From assembly GCA_028532985.1 (NCBI GenBank), contig JANCIK010000012.1:992001-1056000 (forward strand): DNA of 64,000 nucleotides. Reading direction: 5' to 3'. Shown one piece after another: positions 46,953-57,594 of the stretch. The DNA is from Stropharia rugosoannulata. Taxonomy: Eukaryota > Basidiomycota > Agaricomycetes > Agaricales > Strophariaceae. Every line of letters starts with the position of its first letter. Position 1 is the stretch's first letter. Under the pieces are notes generated by a model. The model did not search any database. It was not told the DNA's origin and was given only the letters and a program-made list of their open reading frames with translations. The position numbers and the translations under genes are program-made.

Positions 46953-47333
46953 ATGGTAAACTTTACTCCGTCATTACCATTGTTCATTGAAGAACTGACG
47001 CGTCATTCACTTACAGTCCGCCCTCTTCAACTTCCAGTCCCTCCTGCTCGTCATACTCCTTTTCATCTGCACATGCACATATGTACGCGCCGTCGCGCCC
47101 CGTTTGATTGACAGGAATAAGGTTGGGTGAGTAGCTCGCTCACATTACCAACGTCCGCACCAGTGCTAACTTCGAATAGGTTCCCTGGTTTGTTGTTCAA
47201 AGCAGCACGGATAGGTACACGCCTGTTCTTTCCAGTCTGTCATTTGGCCTCATAACCTTTCACAGGGGAAAGACTGTCGCCATACGTCGGTCTAGCATGT
47301 ATCGCAATGGCGATTACAATTCTTATGAAATGA
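46953..47333 (+). CDS. KSH1: Kish protein (TMEM167/Ksh1 family)
   Basis: Small Golgi membrane protein needed for early secretory transport in yeast. The 71-aa product is close to the family's 72 aa. Coding exons: 46953-46955 (only the ATG), 47017-47126, 47180-47214 and 47266-47333. Sequence begins [20 protein letters not shown], continues [19 protein letters not shown] and ends [20 protein letters not shown], with two hydrophobic segments flanking a basic loop, as in the family. The start codon stands alone in its coding exon, since GTAAAC follows the ATG directly. The gene is convergent with SMC2, with about 75 bases between stop codons. Confidence 0.95.
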
Positions 47334-47408
47334 TTTACACTACTATCACAATGTCCAAAAAAACGAAAATAATTACACTAAAGACTACTGGTATCCGCGC
47401 AACCCAAG

Positions 47409-50400
47409 TTAACTACTCGTCACTCGGTTCCCCCGCCTTCGATTCCGGCTCTCTTCCTCCTCGCGCTCGCCATTAGCATACAAAGCTGATGTGGACCGCT
47501 GCGCTGTGCGCTCAACAATTGATGTCCCGTCATGGAAGCGAGCGCGGAACAGCACATTTGCGTTCGTAAACAAGCCTTCTTTCAGAGAGACGACAATAAA
47601 CTGCGACCCCTTGAACCGCGTGCGGAATAACTGGCCGATATGCTGCGTGTGGGACAAGTCCAGCGCAGCATCGATCTCGTCGAGGATATACATCGGGGCG
47701 GGCTTGAATTGCAGCAGTGCCATGATGAGCGATAGTGCGATGAGTGACCTGCATGTTATTATTTTAAACATGTTTACTGTCATGTTTTTTGCTGGGTATG
47801 CACGTACCGTTGACCTCCACTCAGCTCGGTCAAACTCTGCTTCCAGACGGTGCCAAGTTGCACTTTGACCTCCAGACCATCCATGAGATCTTGACCCTCG
47901 GGCGGCTGCAGCTTGGCGAAGTTTCCTGGCAAAAGCTCCGCAAAAATGCCTCCGAAATCGCTATAATTATTAAGAGATAAAGCACGTTAGTTTTGGGATC
48001 TATAGGACCTATGGCGCGGTCAACTTGGCGATACTTACGTAGTGACCTTTTGCCAGGTCTTCTGCAGCGCATCGCGTTTGTACCGATCGAGCTCCTCAAT
48101 GGTCTCTAGTATTTTTTCCTTGTCTTTTTCTACAGTTGCCATGTTCTTCTTGAGCTCCGCTTCCTTTTTCTCGACACTGAAGCATAGTTCGTGTCAGAGT
48201 GACATGGAATGACAGCTGGAAGTTTACAGTATACGCACTTATCGATCATGTTCATAACCTTGGGGTTAATCTTCTTCTTCATCCCCTCCATCTGTGATTC
48301 AAGCTCGTCGCATCTCTTCCGCAGATCCTCGACATTAATTGAAGTGAAGTCATACTGCGACTCTGGATTGCCGAATTCACTATAAAATGACAAAACAAAC
48401 TAGGCGTAAGGCATAAGGTACCGAGTTGCAACATAAAAATACGCACTGCTGGTCCTCCAAGATCCAGGGATATATCTGCTCATGCCTCTTCGCGTGGCTT
48501 GTGGCTGTCTGTTTTTCTTTAGTCAAAGTCTCGATGTTTTGCTCGCATTTCTGGATATCCAGCTCGCAGTTCGCGATGTCCGCCTTCGCATCCTTAATCG
48601 CAAGATTGAGTTCTTTCAGTTCCGTGTCGAAACGGCTTAGGGTAGCCTCTTCCTCCGCAAGCCGCTCTTCTGCCTCCGCACGCTTGGCCTAGTACACAGA
48701 AAAGGTAAGCCACATGCGGTAATAACAGGATGGGTGAGCCATACCTCGCTCGCGGCGACGTGACGCTGAAGGGTTTCTAATTCCTTACGAGACTTCTCGA
48801 TGCCTGCCTTCGCTTCTTGGAGCGTTTCCTCCTCGTTACTAATATCTGCTTCAATTTGACCTACAAGGAGCGAGAAGTTCCAGTAATTGTCAATGCCATG
48901 ACGGACCCATCATTTAAAAAACGAACAGACCAAGCTCGAGTTTAACAGTCTGCAGATCCTTCTGCTGAAGCTTAAGGGTCACAGAGTGCTTCTGGAGAGC
49001 TGTTTTCTGCGCCAAGATGCTAGCCTGTCATTAAAGGGATAAGTATTTGTTATGGATATGGGAATTGGAGAAGGGGGAGCAGAAGGTAAGGCAGCAGAAG
49101 GTAAGGCAGCATGGAAATACTGACCTTGAGTTCTTCTATCTTGCCGTCCTTGTTATTCTTGAACTCGTCCATGTCACGCTCAAGCTTTTTGCACTCTTCT
49201 TTCGCCTCTTGTTGCTTCTCCTTCGCAGCCTGCACCGCATTGCGCAGATCTTCGATGGATGCCTTAACCTTCTCGACTGCGTTGGCATTCTGGAAGAAAG
49301 CTGTCAGAAAGCAAAATCAAGGGAGTGCAAACCAAACATACAAGCGATGCGCTGCTACCGTCCACCTGTTCCTGGAGCAGCTTCAACTCATGCTGCTTAA
49401 TCTCCAGGTCACGTCCGAGCCCGCGCCACTTGTCCCGTGCACTGCGAGTCCGTTGTTCCTCCTGCTCCAAGCTCCGTAGGCGGTCCTGCCCATCGCGGAG
49501 CTTGTTCTCGATAGCAATTAGCTCCTGCACTTGGATGAGCACATTCGAGCCACTCGGGGCGGCACCGCCGCTGAGCGTGCCGGAGGGCTCGTACACATCA
49601 CCTTGAACGGTGACGGAGCGCACACCGACCGCCTGCGAAAAGGTGACGAGCCGGGCACTCTCGGCGTCATCGCAAATAAGTGTATCGCTGAAGATGTACT
49701 CGATCGCCTTGCGCACTTCCTCTTCGTATCCTACGAGAGAAAGAGCGGTGCGCACTTTGTGAGGCGCCATGCTCTTTGCGGCATTGAGTTTCTGTGTCAT
49801 AGTGGAAATTAATTGAGTAATGTACCGCACGGAGTACATGTGCAACTCACCTGAACGGGTAGTGTACGCGCGTCAATCTTGTTAAGAGGAATAAACGTAA
49901 AACGCTTGCGCATACGTCCGTTCTTGATGAGATCCTTGCCGACCTGCTCATCTTGGACAACCACGTTAAATAGCCGTCCTCCAGCCGCCATTTCCAATGC
50001 CATTGATTTATCATAGTGCTCGGGGGTGAGGGAAATCAACTGAGCCGCCACACCCTTCACCTTCCGACGATCGAAGTTGGGTGTAGGGTCGTCGTATTCG
50101 AAACCCAGTCGCGGCATCCTCATTCGTACGCGGTCGCGTTGCTAAATAAATAGACGGAGAAGTGAAATGAGCTTTCACAATTGAACGAACGGAAACGAGC
50201 GTACCTCTGTTAGTTGTTTTACCTGGTCCCTTGCCTGACGCAGGTTTAACTCAAGCTCCTTATCCTTCTCCACGCTCCATCCAGAAGATGTGACAGTATT
50301 TTCGAGAGCAGCTACGGCGGCTTTGAGGTTCTCGAGTTTCTTTACATTGTCAGCGGCCTCTTTAGCTAGATTACGCATGCGGCCCTGCAGATCTGCAAGT

Positions 50401-51973
50401 TCTTTCTCGCCCATTTTGAGCTTGACTTTGTTTTGCTCCTCTTCTGCAGACGCCTGTGCAATCCTTGCGCGCGCGTCTGCGAGCTGGCCCATGTAGCCAC
50501 CCCCTTTGTTCTTGTTGTCAGAGGAAGACAGCCCGGTGAGGAGGGTCTGAAGGAGTTCTTCGTCCGACGCAAGCTTGTTGGACAAGGTTGAATTCTTCTC
50601 GTTCACTTTATTGAATGCCGCCTCGACCTTAGCGACTTCCTTGTCCTTCTTAGCGAGAGCAGCTTGCGCCTGTGTGAAGAGATTGTTAGATAAGTAGCTT
50701 AACGAATAAGTAGTCGATGAGAGATACGCGCCTCTTTCAGCTGTTCATCCAGGCTTACGATCTTGGCCTCCTCAGCTTTAATAGTCTGCGCACGGAGCTC
50801 CACCTGCGTCGTCTCTCTCGCCAAAGTACGACCCAATTCCTCTACCTCGTCTTTCAACTTCTTCAACTTTCCATCCTTACTGGACTCCGCTTCCCTCTGC
50901 TTCGTGACCACTTTCACCTGCTTCTCGTGTGCAGTAATCTGTTTCTGAGACGACTTTACGTTCTCTTTCAGCTTCTGAATAGCCTCCTGCTTTGACTTGA
51001 TATCTTCTTCCTTGTCCCGTACGCGAGCCTGGTACTCGGTCCACTCGTACGCCCGTAGCTTACGTCCAATCCGCTCGAGCTCACTCTGTGACTTCTGATA
51101 TTGCATATATGAACGCTTTTCCGTCCTTAATTTGTTGAGTTTGGGTGCAATTTCTTGGTCAAGGATTTCTTTGAGTTCTTCGACTCGCTTATCCTTCTTG
51201 CTCATGGTCTTCTTGGCTTTATCCTTTCGATCCTCGAACATACGCGTGCCGGCTGCCTCTTCTACCATACCCAAGATCTCCGGAGGTCGCATGTTGAGAA
51301 CCTAAAATGATATAATGAAGTTGTCGCGTGTTCATAGAAGAATATACGCACTTTAGTTATACGGCCTTGCATGATAACGAAGTTGGGATTGTTAATGTTC
51401 AATTGCACCGACTGGAACATCCCTTGAATTGTTGCCTGAGTAGATTTGTGGCCATTTAGGAGATATTTAGAGATATTGGGAAGCGAAAACTGTATACATA
51501 TCAATACAGAGCTCAACCAGTAAAGAATTGATAAAGCACCTGGCGGGTCACAGTAATCTGTTTGCAACCCGTATGCCCCTCGGGGCTCTGACTCGGGTCA
51601 GAGTTATCGAAAACGATGGTAACGCTGGCTCGAGTTACGCCGGCCTGCCCACGTTTGTAGATGAGATCTTGCTGGTTAGCCGCGCGCATCTGGAACGAAT
51701 AACACGTTCAGTCAGAATATAGACGCGTCAGATGGAAGTAGACGTACCTGGGACATGTTGGTAATACCCAGAACGAAGCATATCGCGTCGAGGATGTTCG
51801 ATTTGCCCGAGCCATTCAGACCTGTGATGGCGTTGAACGAAGTATCCCATCCTGTGATCTGTGTGCGGACTGGGTACGACTTGAAGCCTGAGTATATGTA
51901 TTGGAATTTATGTGTGTAAAGCAAAGCTGAGTATTGGAAGCATACCATCGATAATGAGCTCTTCTATCCGCAT
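47409..51973 (-). CDS. SMC2: Condensin subunit SMC2
   Basis: ATPase subunit of condensin that compacts mitotic chromosomes with SMC4 and the non-SMC subunits. First coding exon 51946-51973 (MRIEELIID) joins the exon carrying [20 protein letters not shown] and Walker [10 protein letters not shown]. The N-terminal head continues with [20 protein letters not shown] and [19 protein letters not shown]. Long coiled coils flank a hinge around [20 protein letters not shown] and [16 protein letters not shown]. The C-terminal head has the signature [17 protein letters not shown] and Walker [19 protein letters not shown]. It is spread over about 15 exons with introns mostly of 50-80 bases. No lesion seen. 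The basic tail ([14 protein letters not shown]) ends at 47,409. Confidence 0.97.
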
Positions 51974-53112
51974 CTCTGCAGACAGTGTGGAGGTTCAAAA
52001 CCATCAACAAAGTTGGAAGGATAGCTTTGCAAGTTTAAGCTACCTGCCCTAAACTCTAAAACATGATCGTTGCGCCTTGTCACGTGCCTGTATCATCCAA
52101 ATAAATTCGTCTATAAGTAACTCAAAAAGGTAGCCCCTAAGTAATTGTAACTTGGTGTCCAGACGTCCACTGAATTGTCTACAGAGTTTCTTCACTATTG
52201 GTAACCAAGACTCTGTCTACGCACTCTACAATTACCCTGAATTAGTCCACGACGATGCTCTTGCTCTTAGCTATCATTTCTGTTTGCTTTCTAAAGTTTG
52301 TATTCCCTGCACTCACAGTAATTTACGCAGACCCTAGGCGGATATAGTTGCACTTGGATGTTGTTGAGAATCTTTGAGTACGTTCAACGTGTGGTGATAT
52401 GGTCATGTGCGACGTGCGTCGTCTTCGTCCGTTACTATTTGTTTTATAAATATTAAAGGGACCCCTGACACCGCGTATAATACAATCGGACTAAACTTGA
52501 CCTTTAATGTTTGATTAGGAGAGAATGTAAGGAAAACTATTCTGCCCCTATTTCATGTTTCTTCCAAGTCACAAACATCACAATTGCCATATGATAAGTG
52601 ACAGTTCCTCCTGTAAGGCTCAAGTGCGGTTATGAAATCGGGATTCGATTGGAATTGAAAATAGTGCTGGTAAAAATAAAGCTGCTTTCGGGGACTGAGT
52701 ACTGACTGGTTGATGAGATCAAAAATAGGCTTTGCAGTTACATCTGCAGATCATCCGAGGCATGTCCGGTACAGATTTATTGCCGTCAAAAGCATCGCTA
52801 CTGATACTTATCTATCAGACTTCCCTATAGTGTATAGACGAATGTAGCAACATAACAGGTTGGGTCAGGGTTGGGCACGAAGCTTTTTCACGATTGATAT
52901 GAAAATGGGAAAATGCCTGACCCATCCGATCCGAGATTTAGTCCCGACGATCTAAATTGCTATATTTCCTTTACATAAAGAGAAATAAGACCCCATTAGC
53001 GACAACCTTTCATTCTCTTTCACACAAAATCAAAGATAGCTCCATACCTCCATGCTCTTATTACTTTCCCTCCCCCATTCTACTTCATCATAGCTTTAGC
53101 ACTCAGCATCAT
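51974..53112. other. Divergent intergenic region, SMC2 and DUF262 genes
   Basis: AT-rich; no supported gene in about 1.1 kb between start codons that face away from each other. C/T-rich stretches (CCTCCCCCATTCTAC) lie just before the DUF262 start. Confidence 0.55.
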
Positions 53113-56100
53113 ATGCCTCACGCCGCGAAAGTGGACATAACATGGTTTGACGACGATGGGGATCTCACTGAGCTCGACTCTTCGGATGAGAGTGACGAAG
53201 AACCGCCGGCGCCGCCCCCCACATCTGCAGCACGTCGTGAAACAAAGGCGGTGCCCGACTTCACACCCGCATTAAAGAGGGTCAAGGAAACTCGAGCAAC
53301 AACGCAAAACGCGACAGAAAAAAGCCGCGTGCGCGGCGGGCTCAAGAATGCTGTTCCTTGCCTCAAGCCTCCCCGCACGACGAACTATTCTGCACAATCG
53401 CTTTTTGGTATGCCAATCTTCTCCTATGGCTTTTTTCGGTGTCTGAGATTCTTTTTTAGACTGGATAGAGGAAGGCCTAGTGGAGTTGAACCCTGAATAC
53501 CAACGCAGTGAGCTTGAATCGTTTGTATATTACTATCTACTGATCACTTTCAGGTGTGGTTTGGAACGAGGCGAAACAGACTGCTCTCATTGGCTCTCTT
53601 TTCAGCAACTATTATGTCCCGCCTATCGTCTTCAGTGCGTAATCACGTTTGCTCGCAGACTTTTATCTTGAACTTTCCCTGAATAGCTGTGAAAAGACAA
53701 GATGACGGAACCGAAGTGCGGGTTTGCATCGACGGAAAACAGAGATTGACCTCCATTCATCGATTCATGAAAGGTGAAATTGCAGGTGAGTATGCCATGT
53801 TACTTTGCGGGGGCTCATTTCATTATGTTATTCTACAGAAAAAAATGTGTATGTCTACAGTCTCTCATTTAACAAAAGATGTTTATTGAACGGCTTTTCT
53901 CAGCGTAACAAACCGTAAATCGTACTTCAAAAACGAACCAGGATCAAAGCGGAAGCTCATTCCTGACGCCTTGCGGGGTGTTTTCAAGAATAAGCAAATA
54001 ACATGCGTTGAATACGAAGACCTGACGGGTGAGCAAGAAAGGGAGATATTCCAGGTATGCCTTGCTCCGCGTTACGTTAGTGACATGTCGACTAGAACTC
54101 CACCTGCTTACAGCGTGTTCAATTGGGTGTTTCATTGTCTCCTGCAGGTGCGTCAGTTCCTGATGAAAAGTTTAGCAAATATGACGTGAACGTTTTTTAA
54201 CCAAATCAGACCGCCTACCTGCCATCAACGGGCCTCACGCGGATTTAGTCCGGCAACTACGGCGACAAATTGAAGAGACGGCAGGCTTCGAGCTTTACCT
54301 TCAATGGGGTTCCGCGCGGGGCAAGGATTTCCAGGCGCTGGCACAGGTTGTATATCTGCTCAAATTCAGTCATCAGTCCAAAAATATAGAGCCGACGACG
54401 ACTCGCTTGGAGAAATTCCTTGGTGAACAGGCACCCGACCCTGAGCTGAAAAAACTGGAAGAGCTTGCAATGAGGGTGATGCGCATCTACTGCCGCATAG
54501 CCAAGGAGTACGGCGAACCCTTACGCAAGAACCTCATGCCTCTGGAATTTGTGATGACATGCTTCCTTATCAGCACGCATCGCAAGCGTTTGACAGATGC
54601 ACAATTATCACACGCGATAGGACTCATGCGCATCGCGTTTACGAAGGGCGACAAGAAGACCAGTACCAAGAGCTTCAAGCTTCTCCTGTCATTTGTTCTC
54701 AAGGATGTTCCAAAGTTAGCCCAGCAATTATCATACGATCCGGCAGATACACAGACGGCCGACGACAAAACAGACAGTGAACAAGCGTCTTGTGCGACTT
54801 CTCAGTTCACACATATAGATACGGATAGCAAAAGCGATCTGACTAAAGGGAAAGCAGCAGCGAAGCGGAAGCTTCCGGAAAGCGACAATGAAGACTACGT
54901 TTTGCCCAAAAAGATCAAACACAAAGTGGAAGCACAAGCAATCCCTCCTTTGGAGAGCAGTAGTTCTATTAGCAAAGTATCGAAGGTGGACATACCCAAG
55001 TCACGTCTTTCTCTGAATGCGCGGGCGGGAACCGCAAAGACGTTAGTGAAGGCGCGCAAAGTTTCTGACAAGAAACCCCTCGATTCGCAAACAGCAACGC
55101 CGAGTGTACGTCCCGCACCTTCTCTGAGGACTGGGACAACTACTATGTCTGCAACGACAACAAAGAAAGCCTCCTTAACTTCGTCTTCTGCGGTACTTGC
55201 CATCCCATCGCCGCGCATTCCGCTCCCCACGCGCACCCGCACAGTAACCACGAATTCAATGAATGCCGCCTCCTGTCCTCAGCCCCAGCTGCAGTCGGCA
55301 TCCACACAAGAGGTCAGCCACAGTCCCCGGCTACCCCCTCAAGCTTCACCTACTGATCGACCACCGAGCAGGGGCGGGGTGTCTGTGCCTCCAAATCCAC
55401 CACTGAGCACTGGTGGACTGCAGGCCACCGTAAACGTGACTGGTGACAGGCTCGCGCCGCTACGAATTGCGAAGGCAACTATAGCACAAGATACAGGAGC
55501 ATGTTATGGCGCGGGGCGGGCGGTGTCGATGTCAGTTGCTATACCGAACGCGATCGCGGGTCTGCCGCAACAAACACCCGGCGGTTCTGCCGGACCGGGA
55601 CAAGCCAGACGCTCGTCCTTGCCTCATTTCAAGAAGTCACGGACATCTGCGCCTGCGCCATTAGGTTCTGTGGGCATGGATACTGGTTGGGAGGAAGGAT
55701 TAGGGAATATCATGCAGTCTATTTCGCCACATGAAGCTCCACGAGTAGCGAGTGGCGGGATGCCAATTGAGGGTTTGCCGGCTGCAGGGAGGGACACTGC
55801 GGGTAGCGCGCGGCCGCTGCACCAGCTTCAGGCATCTATATCGTCTGGCATGACTATGGGGCCTGGACCAGGGAGTGCAGGCCCAAGCAATGCACCAAGC
55901 GGGGGTACGCTCATGACCCCGACGGCATCACCCAGCATCCCGCAGTTGGTAATGCAGAATCAGCCGCAGGCGGTCACGCGCGATCCACGGAAGGTACGTC
56001 GGGAACAAGAGGTAGCAGCGCGGGCGGCACAAGCGCAAGGACAGCTTGGTCAAACTCATCTAGCACAAGCGCCAGTACAGGCGCCAGCGTCGCCCTATGT

Positions 56101-56365
56101 GCACACTCAAGCCCAGATTCAGAAGCATCCACAGATGCAGCAACAACAGATGCAGATTTCGGCGCAGCAAATGCAGCAGAGACAGCAACACCTGCAAACG
56201 CAGGTATCAGCGCAGCAGCAGTTCCCGCCCGCGGTAGCATTGCAACAAGCACACATGCAACAATTCCGTAAACAGCAGGAACAGCAACAGCAGCAAACGC
56301 ATCCTCGGCAGACGCGCCAGGCGCCAACGCCTTCACCCAGTATCTCACCGCATCAACGAATGTGA
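53113..56365 (+). CDS. DUF262 (GmrSD-like) domain protein with long disordered Q-rich tail
   Basis: About 957 aa. The DUF262/GmrS-N domain belongs to the ParB/sulfiredoxin-like superfamily; bacterial GmrSD enzymes use it in modification-dependent DNA cleavage. Exon joins give FDWIEEGLVELNPEYQRSVV, WNEAKQTALIGSLFSNYYVP, then VCIDGKQRLTSIHRFMKGEI (DGKQR near 157-161, the family's DGQ/KR core), a 10-base exon 53839-53848 (EKNV), VTNRKSYFKNEPGSKRKLIP and YEDLTGEQEREIFQ. The segment LQWGSARGKDFQALAQVVYL continues into a helical part. From about residue 360 on it is basic, Ser/Pro/Thr-rich, then Gln-rich (residues about 890-950). The N-terminus is acidic (WFDDDGDLTELDSSDESDEE). The fungal function is unknown. 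No HNH-like GmrD half was seen. Confidence 0.82.
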
Positions 56366-57594
56366 TCACCATTTTTGCCTTCCTGTTTCCTCTTTCCAGA
56401 GTCCTTCACGCCTGTTCCTTCTTTGCGATCATTCTCCATCCTCCGCCGCTTCCCTTCGTTCTTCTCTTGTTTGTACTTCAATTTCTCGCCATTTCGTCGA
56501 TATCCCGTCTTCAAATGTATCACATGTTATATTATATGGACCAGACCTACAGCACCAACGAGTCCTACTGTATCTTGCTCATCATTTTCACTCGCACAGC
56601 ACGTCACCGTCTTTATTCTTATTCTTGCCGCTCAAACCATTTTGTTATTTTTCCTTATTTCTTCATAGTATGGTAGTATACCGACGGTGGCAAATGTACT
56701 TTACAGCATGTTAAGTTCATGATTATCTTACAGTACCTTTCTTCCCTTTTGTTAACATTACGATAATCCCCTCCAGTTCGATTTATTATTTTCTTCCAAC
56801 AGATACTGTAAATTCTGATCCCGCCCAACCGTCAATCGCACAGGTGCAAGTTGTTGGCATCCAGCATCCATACTACTATCCATCACACACTAGCCTGCCA
56901 GCGCATCATTAATCTCTCTACAGAAGTATATATCATCTTATGCTTTCCTCTATGCTATGTTCTATGCGTCTAAGATCTTCTTTAAATGACAGAATGTATT
57001 GGCGAAGTCTGGACAAACGTCGACTCACCTATGTCTTATTCCCGAATGATTATTATAGTCACTCTCTGAGCCTAGTACAACAAATTGAAAGATATAAATG
57101 TAAGTTAGTAACTCTACCCTGGTAGGTTTTTGCCTTTCATTATATATTTTGTATTCTGTCCAAATATTTTCTCACTTGTAGACTGCATTCCGTGACTACG
57201 TGAGATGTATATGGTACTTCCAGCCCGTTTCAAGTATCTGTTCTGAGTCTGTTACATGCCCTTAGGGTTGCACAAGACTCGAAAGTGACACTTGCCATTT
57301 GCCTGGCTTACAGCCTCTAAAAATAGACTAACAATCCCACGGGCGTAGACGACACGATACAAGAATTTCTTGATCCTGTTTACTTCATCCCAGATTTTTA
57401 CCAAATGCCAGGTAATTATAGAGGAATAAAGGAGCTCCAGGACGTTAAAAAAGGAATTCCTTCGGAATGTGGGAGGATGATGGTGTCATCCGCGGAGTAC
57501 CCACCTTCCGTTCGTCTTCCGAGATGGCTGTTGAAAAGGACCTGATCCACTTCCAACCGGTCCAACACACCCCTCAGTTTCCCAGTGCCCACAC
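56366..57594. other. Intergenic stretch with long pyrimidine-rich 3' region
   Basis: Just after the DUF262 stop the plus strand is C/T-rich for about 250 bases and stays open by composition; I see no protein. The right end is the promoter of the oxoprolinase-like gene. No RNA gene recognised. Confidence 0.55.

Noticed and set aside
56362..56676. 104- and 97-aa plus-strand frames after the DUF262 gene
   Set aside because: They result from C/T-rich 3' sequence; hydrophobic composition is an artefact of pyrimidine content.
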